The notes: a model not told the origin generated them from the sequence alone. A DNA stretch of 38,329 nucleotides from Firmicutes bacterium CAG:449 (GCA_000432895.1 FR889406.1:51091-89419), one strand, 5' to 3'; counted from the stretch's first letter, positions 24,900-33,125 are shown. Program-made: numbers and translations.

Positions 24900-26317
24900 T
24901 TCTTACTTTTAGGTTTATCAGGAATTGTATATTTTAAAACACCTTTTTCAATTAATGGTTTGATATACGTATTAAAAAAATATGATGGATGTTTTTCATC
25001 AAATCCAAATTCCTTAGCAAGAAATTCTTTAGTTCTCGGTTTTCTACATTTTTCTATAATTTGATTTGTTAAATCTTCATTTAAAGAATCAGTTATCTTT
25101 GTATTATATAATGTAACTTTAAACACTCCTCGATTATCTTCAAATTTTGGTGGAAGAAGATTTGCATTTTTCATTTCATCAATAATTGTAGGGATTCCAG
25201 AATATCTATTCTCGGTTATTTCTAAAGTTTCCAATATCGACGCAATATATGGATTTCTTACATCATATCTAACTTTTCCTAATTCATCAATGGTCAATCT
25301 TCCATATAATCCACCTGGATTACTAACTTCTATTCTATCATCATATATTTCTATTCTTATAGGATCGTTTTCAGTATATACACTATAATCTCTATGTATC
25401 AAAGCGTTAAGAATAATTTCTCTTATAGCTTTTAAAGGATATTCAGTTTTATCTTCTCTTTTTCCTGTAAGAGGATTAACATATGTTGATTTTTTTGTAT
25501 TATTTTGGATAAAAGCTAAAGATTGAATTAACATATTAGAAAGAGTTCCGTCAATTCTTTTATTATCAATAAATCTTATACCATCGTTATTTTCTTCGCC
25601 ATAATTATTAGTTGCACATCTAACAGCTATAATATCTAAATTGGGAGAAAATATTTGAGGTAAAGTACCAAAATTCATTAACCCACATAAAGTTGGAAAA
25701 TTTGATTTATCAATTATACCTTCCAATTGTAAAATTTGTTTTTTTTCAATATTAATAAGATTAGGCTTTTTACTTATTAATAGTGAAATATATCCATCAA
25801 TTGAATTATTATTTAAAAAAGAAATATCAACTCTTTCTTTGATTCGAAGTTCATCTTCAATTTTATATTTAAAAGCTTCAAAACTATGAATTTCATAATC
25901 AGTCATTGGCAAGTCCTCATCACCAATACGAATATATGATCCCTTACTTTTACCTTTACCTTTATAATAGCATGGTTTTAAAAATGGTTCTATTTCCGGT
26001 ATTTCCGCTGAACAAACTATTTTATTATCATATTGTGCTATTGTAAATAAAGGTCTTACTACTGGTTCCATAGATAAACTTTGTTCAGCAATTTTTTTTT
26101 GCAATTCTTGAGGATTATCAACACCCACAACTTTATAACCATTTTTCTCATCGATACCAAAAACAATTATTCCACCTTTAGTATTAGAAAAACTAGATAA
26201 AGTATCATATAGACTTTCTGGACAACCACATTTTGCTGATTTTAATTCTATATCTACACTTTCGCATTTTAAGATAATAATTTTATTAATTAATTCAATC
26301 AATTCATTCTCAGTCAT
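24878..26317 (-). CDS. AlbA_2 (Schlafen-like) / HATPase_c_4 protein
   Basis: 479 residues in three parts. Residues about 15-135 are an AlbA_2 putative DNA/RNA-binding domain (VDIELKSAKCGCPESLYDTL, SFSNTKGGIIVFGIDEKNG). Residues about 285-400 are a GHKL/HATPase_c_4 region (IREIILNALIHRDYS, IYDDRIEVSNPGGLYG). The C-terminus (about 410-470) looks like a winged helix. Such proteins are annotated as ATP-binding or transcriptional regulators; a link to defence is possible but unproven. It stands alone behind a consensus promoter with four phased repeats, and ribosome binding site GGAG is present. Its 3' end overlaps the DUF3810 gene. Confidence 0.85.
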   Translation of the reverse strand: MTENELIELINKIIILKCESVDIELKSAKCGCPESLYDTLSSFSNTKGGIIVFGIDEKNGYKVVGVDNPQELQKKIAEQSLSMEPVVRPLFTIAQYDNKIVCSAEIPEIEPFLKPCYYKGKGKSKGSYIRIGDEDLPMTDYEIHSFEAFKYKIEDELRIKERVDISFLNNNSIDGYISLLISKKPNLINIEKKQILQLEGIIDKSNFPTLCGLMNFGTLPQIFSPNLDIIAVRCATNNYGEENNDGIRFIDNKRIDGTLSNMLIQSLAFIQNNTKKSTYVNPLTGKREDKTEYPLKAIREIILNALIHRDYSVYTENDPIRIEIYDDRIEVSNPGGLYGRLTIDELGKVRYDVRNPYIASILETLEITENRYSGIPTIIDEMKNANLLPPKFEDNRGVFKVTLYNTKITDSLNEDLTNQIIEKCRKPRTKEFLAKEFGFDEKHPSYFFNTYIKPLIEKGVLKYTIPDKPKSKNQRIVVS

Positions 26318-26337
26318 TATTTTTATTCTCCACTATT

Positions 26338-26366
26338 ATTATATATTTATAACAAAAATTTGTCAA
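26338..26366 (-). promoter_or_regulatory. Consensus promoter of AlbA_2 gene
   Basis: On the minus strand TTGACA (26366-26361), 17-bp spacer, TATAAT (26343-26338): a perfect sigma-A promoter. The phased repeats start two bases upstream of its -35. Confidence 0.85.
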
Positions 26367-26367
26367 A

Positions 26368-26437
26368 TTACGAAAATATTTTTTATTTTACGAAAATTTT
26401 TCATATTTTACGAAAATATTTAAACTTTTACGAAAAT
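26368..26437 (-). promoter_or_regulatory. Four TTACGAAAAT repeats at exact 20-bp steps
   Basis: TTACGAAAAT occurs at 26368-26377, 26388-26397, 26408-26417 and 26428-26437 (plus strand), each 20 bp after the last, with AT-only spacers whose sequence differs. Two helical turns per step places all four on the same face of the DNA. They lie directly upstream of the -35 of the AlbA_2 gene and about 120 bp before hpt. The arrangement suggests cooperative binding by a regulator, possibly the AlbA_2 protein itself. Confidence 0.6.
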
Positions 26438-26554
26438 ATTTTATTTTTTATTTTAGAAAACTAAATAATTAATTTGATGAAAATTAGAAATTCTATTTCA
26501 TTAATCATAAATAAAAGTTATACTTTTGTTTGTACTCATTGAGAGGAAAAATTT

Positions 26555-27109
26555 ATGAGAAAGACTATTTTAACTATTGAAGAAATCAAAAAAATCAATC
26601 AAGACTTAGGAAAAAAATTCACCGAATTATTTAAAGATGAAGAACTTTCTCCAGTTTTCATTGGAGTTATGAAAGGCGCACTTCCATTTATGATGGATTT
26701 GATTAGAGAAATTGATTGCCCTATTCTTACTGATTATGTACAAATTTCTTCATATATGGGAACTGAATCAACTGGTGTTATTAAATTAAAAAAAGATGTC
26801 AGTATTAATTTAGAAAATAGACAAGTTGTTATTGTTGAAGATATTATTGATTCAGGAAACACTTTAAAATGGCTTAAAGAATATTTACAAAAAAATTATT
26901 GCCCAAAAAAAGTTATCACTTGTACTTTACTAGATAAAAAATGTCAAAGAAAAGTTGATTTTGATTCTGATTATGTTGGAAAAGTTATAGGAAATGAATT
27001 TATCGTGGGATATGGTCTAGATTATGATGAATATTTCCGTAATGAAAAATATGTCTTTGTGCCAAGCAAAGAAGAAATTGAAGCAATAGATAAAAAAAAT
27101 AATTTCTAG
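26555..27109 (+). CDS. hpt: Hypoxanthine phosphoribosyltransferase
   Basis: 184 residues of purine salvage enzyme that joins hypoxanthine or guanine to PRPP. The PRPP-binding motif VVIVEDIIDSGNTL (91-104) and the family motifs FIGVMKGALPF and VGYGLDYDEYFRN are intact, and length is normal. Ribosome binding site GAGAGG. A TATACT at 26519-26524 is a candidate -10. The TAG stop lies inside a long hairpin shared with the convergent cvpA-like gene. Confidence 0.96.
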   Translation: MRKTILTIEEIKKINQDLGKKFTELFKDEELSPVFIGVMKGALPFMMDLIREIDCPILTDYVQISSYMGTESTGVIKLKKDVSINLENRQVVIVEDIIDSGNTLKWLKEYLQKNYCPKKVITCTLLDKKCQRKVDFDSDYVGKVIGNEFIVGYGLDYDEYFRNEKYVFVPSKEEIEAIDKKNNF

Positions 27110-27129
27110 GATAAACTAGAAATTATTTT
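27096..27129. terminator. Bidirectional terminator holding both stop codons
   Basis: AAAATAATTTCTAG (27096-27109) and CTAGAAATTATTTT (27116-27129) are perfect 14-bp complements around a six-base loop. The stem begins with A-runs and ends with T-runs on either strand, so it can terminate both ways. CTAG at 27106-27109 gives the TAG stop of hpt on the plus strand and of the cvpA-like gene on the minus strand. Confidence 0.75.
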
Positions 27130-27864
27130 ATTTATGAGATCTAATTCATAAAGTGCTTTAGCAATCGACCAACTATTTTCATCATTAAGTTTCATATTAT
27201 TAGTCATAAATTCATTAATACTAGGAATTACATTCATTAAATATGAAAGAACAAAATTAATGCAAACACAAATAGCAATTGCTAGAACTATACCTAATAA
27301 TGCACCTAAAAATCTATTAATAAATCCAATTACTTTTAAATGATTTATCTTTCTAGTAATCCTTTTTAAAATAGCAAAAATAATAACTGAAACAAGCCAT
27401 AGAATAACAAAGCTAATACCAAGTAAAATATAATTAGTTAATCCTTTAGCTAAAGCTAAACCTAAACTAATTTCTTCTGCAGTAATAATATTATCTAATA
27501 AAATAGTCATAGCATTATTAAATATAGAAGGAATATTTAAAGCTTGTAAAGCTTGAGGAATTAATTCATTTTTATTTTCATTAGTTACAATTTGCGAAAA
27601 TATTTCATTATTCATGCTATTTATTCCATCATAAATTCCATTTTCAATGGAACTTCCTAAAGATGTTGGAGCAAGAAAAGACGCTAAATATTTGCAAAGG
27701 AAAACCCCAATAATAAAAGGTGCAACAAAAGATAATAAAGATATTAAAGTAGAAATAAATCCCTTTTTTATACATACTAAAAGAGTAATCACTAAAATAA
27801 TAATATATGCAATAGACACATAATCAAAAATAATAGTTTGTGAAGAGGTAGGAAAAAAATTCAT
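27106..27864 (-). CDS. CvpA family membrane protein
   Basis: 252 residues with four to five membrane helices: about 15-35, 40-60, 145-170 and 190-215. The family pattern FDYVSIAYIIILV, CIKKGFISTLISLLSF near the N-terminus and FINRFLGALLGIVLA towards the C-terminus fits CvpA/YshB-type proteins. These are named for colicin V production in E. coli, but the role in Firmicutes is unclear. It lies 32 bp after asd on the same strand with its own AAAGGAG ribosome binding site, and overlaps hpt at the shared stop. Confidence 0.82.
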   Translation of the reverse strand: MNFFPTSSQTIIFDYVSIAYIIILVITLLVCIKKGFISTLISLLSFVAPFIIGVFLCKYLASFLAPTSLGSSIENGIYDGINSMNNEIFSQIVTNENKNELIPQALQALNIPSIFNNAMTILLDNIITAEEISLGLALAKGLTNYILLGISFVILWLVSVIIFAILKRITRKINHLKVIGFINRFLGALLGIVLAIAICVCINFVLSYLMNVIPSINEFMTNNMKLNDENSWSIAKALYELDLINKIISSLS

Positions 27865-27896
27865 ATCAAACTCCTTTTTTATATCTTACCACATAA

Positions 27897-28871
27897 TTAT
27901 TTAAATAATAAATTCTCTTCTATTATTTTCTTTATTATTTGAAAAGCATTGCCTGCTGCACCTTTCCTAATATTATTAGATGTACAATAAAACATCAAAG
28001 AATTATGATTACACTTTCTAATTCTGCCTACATAAACATCATTATTATTGATATTCTCAGTTAAAGGAATTTCTTGATAAACAATTCCTTTAGAATTTTT
28101 CATTAAAGCAATAATATTATCTATTTCAATATCTTCTTCAGTTTCTACATAAACACTTACACCATGTCCATAACAAATAGGAACTCTTACACAAGTTGAA
28201 TAAACTTCTAAAAAAGGTAAATGAAGAATTTTTCTAGTTTCTAAAATCATTTTATTTTCTTCTTCTGTGAAATTATTTTCTTTTATATCACCTATTTGAG
28301 GAATACAATTCTTACTAATATCATAAGGATAAAATTCTTTTGGGTATCCTTCTAAAGAGGATTGATAATCAAATATTCCTTTTGTTCCACTTCCAGAAAC
28401 TGCTTGATAAGTTGAATAAACTATTTTATTTAAATGATATAGTTTTTTAATAACATTTAGACACATTACACATTGAATAGTCGAGCAATTAGGATTAGCA
28501 ATTAATTTTCTTTTAGTTAAATCAATATCAGAAAAATTTATTTCTGGAACCACCAAAGGAATATCTTTTTCTTGACGAAAACAAGATGAATTATCAATTA
28601 CAATCCCCTTTTTTTCCGCGATTGAAGCATACTTACTAGATACATCTTTCCCTGCTGAAAAGAAAATAAAATCAGTATTATCAAAAGAAGATGAATCCAA
28701 CTCTTCTACTTCATAATACTGATTTAAAAATTTTATTTTTTTACCTTTTGATTTTTTAGAAGCAAACAATCTAATATTTCCTATATTTAAATTATTTTCC
28801 TCTAAAATTTTTAAAAACATTGTTCCAACTAATCCAGTTGCTCCTACTAAAGCAATATTTATTTTATTCAT
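27897..28871 (-). CDS. asd: Aspartate-semialdehyde dehydrogenase
   Basis: 324 residues; reduces aspartyl phosphate to aspartate semialdehyde with NADPH, the branch-point step towards lysine/diaminopimelate, threonine and methionine. NAD(P)-binding GATGLVG (10-16), FSAGKDVS, catalytic Cys129 in NPNCSTIQ, and CVRVPICYGHG with the substrate Arg and His are all present. Length is close to the usual 330-345. It lies 47 bp after copA on the same strand without a terminator between them, but has its own AGAGGT ribosome binding site. No other lysine-pathway gene is nearby. Confidence 0.95.
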   Translation of the reverse strand: MNKINIALVGATGLVGTMFLKILEENNLNIGNIRLFASKKSKGKKIKFLNQYYEVEELDSSSFDNTDFIFFSAGKDVSSKYASIAEKKGIVIDNSSCFRQEKDIPLVVPEINFSDIDLTKRKLIANPNCSTIQCVMCLNVIKKLYHLNKIVYSTYQAVSGSGTKGIFDYQSSLEGYPKEFYPYDISKNCIPQIGDIKENNFTEEENKMILETRKILHLPFLEVYSTCVRVPICYGHGVSVYVETEEDIEIDNIIALMKNSKGIVYQEIPLTENINNNDVYVGRIRKCNHNSLMFYCTSNNIRKGAAGNAFQIIKKIIEENLLFK

Positions 28872-28918
28872 AATATACCTCTAGATAAATTTATGAATCA
28901 AAACAAATATTTAAACCT

Positions 28919-29140
28919 TTATTTACAAGAATAACCTTCTTCAGAAACTGCTTTAATTAAATTTTCTTTATTAACATTATCTAGACACTTTATAACCGCT
29001 TTTTTATCTTTTAAAGATACTTCTACCTTTTCAACCCCATTAACGCCTTCTAAAGCCTCTTTGACGTGCTTAACGCAGTGTTCACACATCATTCCTTCTA
29101 CATTTAAAGTAATTTTTTTCATTTTCTTTTTACTCCTTTC
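28919..29140 (-). other. Internal RBS and in-frame start for CopZ-like product
   Basis: Inside copA, GAAAGGAGT (29140-29132 on the minus strand) stands ten bases before an in-frame ATG at 29122. Initiation there would give a 67-residue protein starting MKKITLNVEGMMCEHC, which is exactly a stand-alone CopZ-type copper chaperone. Whether it is used in the cell cannot be seen, but the spacing and sequence are as good as those of real starts in this window. Confidence 0.5.
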
Positions 29141-31363
29141 AACTTTAAATAAATTAATAGTTAATGAATTACAAACGACAAATACACTAGAAATAGACAT
29201 CATCAATGAACTAATCATTGGATTTAATTTTAAATTAAAGGCTGGATATAATAATCCCGAAGCTAAAATAATACCAATACAATTATAGAAAAAAGCCCAA
29301 AATAAATTTAACTTTATAGTAAAGAAAACTCTTTTAGATAATAAAATAACATTTTTTACATCAAGTAAATCATTTCTTAATAAAACAATATCACTTGCTT
29401 CCTTTGCTATATCACTACCACCACCTAAAGAAATACCTAAATCACTACTTGCTAAAGCAATTGAATCATTTACTCCATCACCAACCATACTCACTAAATG
29501 CTTTTTATCTTTTTTCAATTGTTGAATGACTTTTTGTTTATCTTCAGGAAAAACTTCACTATAGACTTTATCAATCCCTACTTGTTTAGCTACATTATTT
29601 GCTACTTCTTTATTATCACCAGTAAGCATGACTACTTCTATGCCCATCTTTTTAAGTTCCGCAATAGCTTCAATTGAACTTGGTTTCAATAAATCTGTTA
29701 CAGCAATAATTCCTAAAACTTTTTTAGAAGAAGCAAAAATCATTGCCGTTTTATTTTCATATGATAACTTATCAACAATATTTTCTAATTTATCATTAAC
29801 TAAATCAAGATCTCTAATTAATCTTAAATTACCACCATAATATGTTTCTTTATTAATATTACCTTTTAAGCCTTTTCCTTCTAAAGAGACAAACTTATCA
29901 ACATTAAGTAATTTAACATCCTTATTTAAATAATAATTATTAATAGCTTCCGCTAGAGGATGTTCAGAATAATATTCTAATGAATGAGCAATTTCATCAA
30001 ATTTATCATCAAATTTAATAACATCAGTTACTTGAGGTTTTCCCATTGTTAAAGTACCAGTCTTATCTAAAACGACAGTTTTAATATATTGAGCTTTTTC
30101 TAAAACTTCCGCATTAGAAATAAGTAAAGAACATTCCGCTCCTTTTCCAGTGCCAACCATAATGGCTACAGGAGTAGCTAAACCAAGAGCGCATGGACAC
30201 GCTACTACTAAAGTTGAACAAGCAAAGTTAAAAGCTTCTTCAAAAGGATAATTCAAAATAAACTTAAAAACGACAAAACTTAATAAGCTAATCAACATTA
30301 CAATTGGTACAAAATAACTTGATACTTTATCAACTAATTTTGAAATAGGAGCTTTTGAAGAAGATGCTTCATCTACTAAACGAATAATATTACTAATTGA
30401 AGTATCTTCACCAACTTTATTTGCTTTAATTTTAATAAAACCAGATGTAACAATAGTTGAAGCATAAACTTGATCATTTATTTGTTTACTAACTGGTAAA
30501 CTTTCTCCTGTGATATTGGCTTGATTAATTGAAGCATTACCCACAACAATTTTACCATCAATAGGGATACTATCACCTTTTCGACATACAACAATATCAT
30601 TCACTTTAACTTCTTCTAAAGGAACTTCTTTTTCTAAATTATCTTTTTCTATAACGGCAGTTTTTGGGGCTAAATCCATTAATTTAGTTAATGCTAAAGT
30701 AGTTTTTTTCTTTGATTTTTTTTCAAAATATTTTCCTAAACTTACTAAAGTAAAAATCATTCCTGCTGATTCAAAATATAAATTATTATGATATTTTGCT
30801 AAGCTCTCCATATCGTGATTATTCATAGCATTTACAATATAAAATATCGTAACTAATCCATAAATTAAAGATGACATCGCTGATAAAGCGATTAAACTAT
30901 TCATATTAGGTGATAATTTAAATAACATTTTAAAACCATTAACTATATAGTTATAATATATAACCATAATAGGAATAGTTAAAAATAATTGAGTTAAAGC
31001 AATATTCAAACTATTTTCATGTCCAGATAAAAATGATGGCATTGGTAAATTTATCATATGTCCCATAGAAACATACATTAACAAAATTAAAAAAACAAAG
31101 GAAACAATTAATTTAATTAAATCATAATCTTTTTCTTTCTTACTCTCTTTTTTTTCTTTAATAGAAGCTTTATAGCCAGCTTTTTTTACAGAAGCAATAA
31201 TTTTTTCAATAGAACAATTATTTTCATCAAAATCAACTTCCATACGATTAGAAAGTAAATTAACATTAACACTATTAATACCATTTAAGTCTTTAACAGC
31301 TTTTTCAACATGACTAACACAACTTGCACATGTCATTCCTTTTACATCAAATACCTTTTTCAT
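28919..31363 (-). CDS. copA: Copper-exporting P-type ATPase with fused CopZ tail
   Basis: 814 residues. N-terminal heavy-metal domain with GMTCASC (9-15), six core plus two extra membrane helices, actuator TGES (285-288), ion-binding CPC (389-391), phosphorylation DKTGTLT (Asp433), HP motif (468-469) and GDGVND (628-633). It pumps Cu(I) out of the cytoplasm. Unusually, a second complete metal-binding domain (748-814, GMMCEHC at 757-763) follows the last membrane helix. Met748 is preceded by a good internal ribosome binding site, so this part may also be made separately as a copper chaperone. It overlaps csoR by one base and belongs to the CsoR-controlled operon. Confidence 0.95.
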   Translation of the reverse strand: MKKVFDVKGMTCASCVSHVEKAVKDLNGINSVNVNLLSNRMEVDFDENNCSIEKIIASVKKAGYKASIKEKKESKKEKDYDLIKLIVSFVFLILLMYVSMGHMINLPMPSFLSGHENSLNIALTQLFLTIPIMVIYYNYIVNGFKMLFKLSPNMNSLIALSAMSSLIYGLVTIFYIVNAMNNHDMESLAKYHNNLYFESAGMIFTLVSLGKYFEKKSKKKTTLALTKLMDLAPKTAVIEKDNLEKEVPLEEVKVNDIVVCRKGDSIPIDGKIVVGNASINQANITGESLPVSKQINDQVYASTIVTSGFIKIKANKVGEDTSISNIIRLVDEASSSKAPISKLVDKVSSYFVPIVMLISLLSFVVFKFILNYPFEEAFNFACSTLVVACPCALGLATPVAIMVGTGKGAECSLLISNAEVLEKAQYIKTVVLDKTGTLTMGKPQVTDVIKFDDKFDEIAHSLEYYSEHPLAEAINNYYLNKDVKLLNVDKFVSLEGKGLKGNINKETYYGGNLRLIRDLDLVNDKLENIVDKLSYENKTAMIFASSKKVLGIIAVTDLLKPSSIEAIAELKKMGIEVVMLTGDNKEVANNVAKQVGIDKVYSEVFPEDKQKVIQQLKKDKKHLVSMVGDGVNDSIALASSDLGISLGGGSDIAKEASDIVLLRNDLLDVKNVILLSKRVFFTIKLNLFWAFFYNCIGIILASGLLYPAFNLKLNPMISSLMMSISSVFVVCNSLTINLFKVERSKKKMKKITLNVEGMMCEHCVKHVKEALEGVNGVEKVEVSLKDKKAVIKCLDNVNKENLIKAVSEEGYSCK

Positions 31364-31638
31364 TATTGAAACCTCTTAAATAAAGTAACTATATTATCGA
31401 TTTCTTCTAATTCATTATTTTTTATACATTCAACTAAACATGTATGCATGTGTTCATCAAGAATCACATTAGCAAGCGATTTAATTGATTTATCAATCGC
31501 TGATAATTGAATTAAAACATCATCACAATATTTATCATTAATAATCATTTTTTCAATTCCACTTACTTGTCCTTGAATTTTATGAATTCTTGCTAATAAT
31601 TTGTTTTTTTTATCATCTTCTCTTTTTTTAGTTTTCAT
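31363..31638 (-). CDS. csoR: Copper-sensing repressor CsoR
   Basis: 91 residues of the CsoR/RcnR four-helix family. The Cu(I) ligands are Cys38, His63 and Cys67; the spacings of 25 and 4 equal those of B. subtilis CsoR (Cys45, His70, Cys74). LLARIHKIQGQVSGIEKMI is the conserved N-terminal DNA-binding helix. Apo-CsoR blocks the promoter and Cu(I) releases it. It is the first gene of csoR-copA, with a strong AAAGGAGG ribosome binding site, and a matching operator sits inside its promoter. Confidence 0.96.
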   Translation of the reverse strand: MKTKKREDDKKNKLLARIHKIQGQVSGIEKMIINDKYCDDVLIQLSAIDKSIKSLANVILDEHMHTCLVECIKNNELEEIDNIVTLFKRFQ

Positions 31639-31655
31639 AAATAACCTCCTTTTTT

Positions 31656-31684
31656 AATATATACCCTACTGGGGTATATTTCAA
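31656..31684 (-). promoter_or_regulatory. CsoR operator within csoR-copA promoter
   Basis: Promoter on the minus strand: TTGAAA (31684-31679), 17-bp spacer, TATATT (31661-31656). The spacer region carries the palindrome ATATACCC-N5-GGGTATAT (31659-31679), the known form of CsoR sites (TACCC...GGGTA). Repressor binding would cover the whole promoter. Confidence 0.9.
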
Positions 31685-31693
31685 GCAAAAAAT

Positions 31694-31721
31694 TTAGATA
31701 ACCGTTAATTCAGTTATCTAA
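31694..31721 (-). terminator. Terminator after DUF2188 gene
   Basis: TTAGATAAC (31694-31702) pairs with GTTATCTAA (31713-31721); on the minus strand it is followed by ATTTTTTGC. It insulates the csoR promoter from the genes upstream. Confidence 0.75.
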
Positions 31722-31729
31722 TTTTTATG

Positions 31730-31945
31730 TTACTTATTTTTTTGGTTCTTTTTAGTTTTTGTTTGAGTTTTATTTAAAACTTCTAACTCTGCGCCTGCTT
31801 CCATTGCATATTTTCTTCCAACTTGTACCGCTTCTTTCTTAGTTGAAAAATGATTTGGAAGAACTTTTCCACCAGGAGTTTCTATCTCCCAATTGTTTTC
31901 TTCTTTGCATGGTCGACAAGTAACTTTTTTTTGAGTACTTTTCAT
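31730..31945 (-). CDS. DUF2188 small protein
   Basis: 71 residues. The core WEIETPGGKVLPNHFSTKKE, then EAVQVGRKYAMEAGAELEVLNK, is the DUF2188 pattern (a short beta-alpha fold). The C-terminus is Lys-rich. Two cysteines near the N-terminus (CRPC) form a CxxC pair that is not part of the usual domain. AAAGGA ribosome binding site. Function of the family is unknown; it is often found as a small stand-alone gene. Confidence 0.78.
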   Translation of the reverse strand: MKSTQKKVTCRPCKEENNWEIETPGGKVLPNHFSTKKEAVQVGRKYAMEAGAELEVLNKTQTKTKKNQKNK

Positions 31946-32004
31946 TTGTAATCCTTTCTAAGAGTTGCCTCCTAAAATTAGTATTATCAAATAATGAAAA
32001 AATA

Positions 32005-32184
32005 TTATTTAATTTTATTCTTACAAAATTTTTTATATTTTTTTGTACTTATTCTAAATTCTTGATTAAATGGTTCTTCTTGAGGTCCACATTGACTTTC
32101 ATCATAAATAACATCGTTTGCCATTTCGTTTAAAAGATTTTTTTCTCTTTCTAAAAAAGTGTTTTCGTATAAAGTTTTTTTCAT
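32005..32184 (-). CDS. Small protein of unknown function
   Basis: 59 residues from ATG 32184 (an in-frame TTG two codons earlier lacks suitable spacing). AGGAGT stands eight bases upstream. The protein is charged and Asn/Lys-rich with one central acidic segment (YDESQCGPQEEPFNQ), and no membrane helix or known domain is visible. It follows the hydrolase gene after 38 bp. Its ribosome binding site and start codon are enclosed by a perfect 13-bp inverted repeat, which argues that this is a real, controlled gene. Confidence 0.55.
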   Translation of the reverse strand: MKKTLYENTFLEREKNLLNEMANDVIYDESQCGPQEEPFNQEFRISTKKYKKFCKNKIK

Positions 32185-32217
32185 TTGCAAATACTCCTAA
32201 TTCTAGTATTTGCAAAT
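32183..32217 (-). promoter_or_regulatory. Perfect 13-bp inverted repeat over start of small gene
   Basis: ATTTGCAAATACT (32183-32195) and AGTATTTGCAAAT (32205-32217) are exact complements around a nine-base loop. In the mRNA the stem covers the first two bases of the start codon and half of the AGGAGT ribosome binding site. Each arm also contains the palindrome TTTGCAAA, so it could be a DNA operator with two sites instead. Confidence 0.6.
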
Positions 32218-32222
32218 TTTAA

Positions 32223-33113
32223 TTAATTATAAAATTTAACTACATCATCAAAAACAACTTGATGATTTTCTTCATTTAATATCTCATGTCTCATATGAGG
32301 ATAATTTATTCTTTCGATATTTTTAAATCCTGCTTTAATTAAAGTATTATAAGAATCTTCTTCACCATTTTTTCCACCTACACATGGATCATCTTCACCT
32401 CTAATTAATAACATTTTTAAATTTTCATTAACATTATGATATCTTTTTTCTTTATGCATTAAACATACTAACTTTACTAAATCAAAATAAGCTGAAGAAG
32501 TAAAACCAAATCCACATAATGGATCTTCATCAAATGAATGAACATTTTCTTTATTATAACTAATCCAAGAAGATTCGCTTTCAGGATTATCAATTTGTTT
32601 ATTAAAAGAGCCCGTTGATAAATTCTTTAACATTTTAGACTTACTCTTTTTACCTTTAAAAATAGAGATTAATTTTGCTATAGGTAAACCAAATGGAGCC
32701 ATCTTTTGATAATTAGGATAGCCACATAAAACAACTTTATCATAATAAGAAGAATACTCTTGTAAGAAAACTCTAGAAATAATTGTTCCCATTGAATGTG
32801 CAAATAAATAACAAGGAACATCATATAACTTTGAAATATATTTTCTTATTTCTAATTGATCTTGGATTAAGCGTCTATAGCCTTCTTTTTCATGAAAAAA
32901 GCCAAGTAAAGGAGCATTTTTACCATGCCCTCTCATATCCGCAATAACTACCGCAAAACCATTTTTATTTAAAAATAAACAAAACTCATCATATCTTTCT
33001 TTATGCTCTTCCATACCATGAGCAATTTGAATCACAGCTTTTGGTTTATCAATATCATAAATAGATAATGATAATAAATAATCATCACTTGCTTTTAAAA
33101 ATTCTTCTTTCAT
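32223..33113 (-). CDS. Alpha/beta hydrolase, lysophospholipase type
   Basis: 296 residues of the monoacylglycerol lipase/lysophospholipase branch (Hydrolase_4). AHGMEEHKERY (31-41) is the typical oxyanion region; the nucleophile is Ser107 in AHSMGT; the acid is probably an Asp in GEDDPCVG (about 240); the catalytic His is in PHMRHEIL (near 275). Cytoplasmic, with no signal peptide. It follows ung by 12 bp and is probably part of the 35511-32223 operon. The substrate is not determined by the sequence. Confidence 0.88.
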   Translation of the reverse strand: MKEEFLKASDDYLLSLSIYDIDKPKAVIQIAHGMEEHKERYDEFCLFLNKNGFAVVIADMRGHGKNAPLLGFFHEKEGYRRLIQDQLEIRKYISKLYDVPCYLFAHSMGTIISRVFLQEYSSYYDKVVLCGYPNYQKMAPFGLPIAKLISIFKGKKSKSKMLKNLSTGSFNKQIDNPESESSWISYNKENVHSFDEDPLCGFGFTSSAYFDLVKLVCLMHKEKRYHNVNENLKMLLIRGEDDPCVGGKNGEEDSYNTLIKAGFKNIERINYPHMRHEILNEENHQVVFDDVVKFYN

Positions 33114-33125
33114 TATAATCTCCTA

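Noticed and set aside
24280..24912. Alternative plus-strand frames within the DUF3810 gene
   Set aside because: Low-complexity Ile/Leu/Met-rich translations in another frame of a gene with clear motifs.
26368..26437. Phased repeats as a CRISPR array or replication iterons
   Set aside because: Ten-bp repeats with 10-bp AT-only spacers are far below CRISPR dimensions, and no rep or dnaA gene is near; promoter position fits an operator better.
27897..28871. asd as a member of the copper operon
   Set aside because: It follows copA without a terminator, but has its own ribosome binding site and no functional link; co-transcription is possible but not supported.
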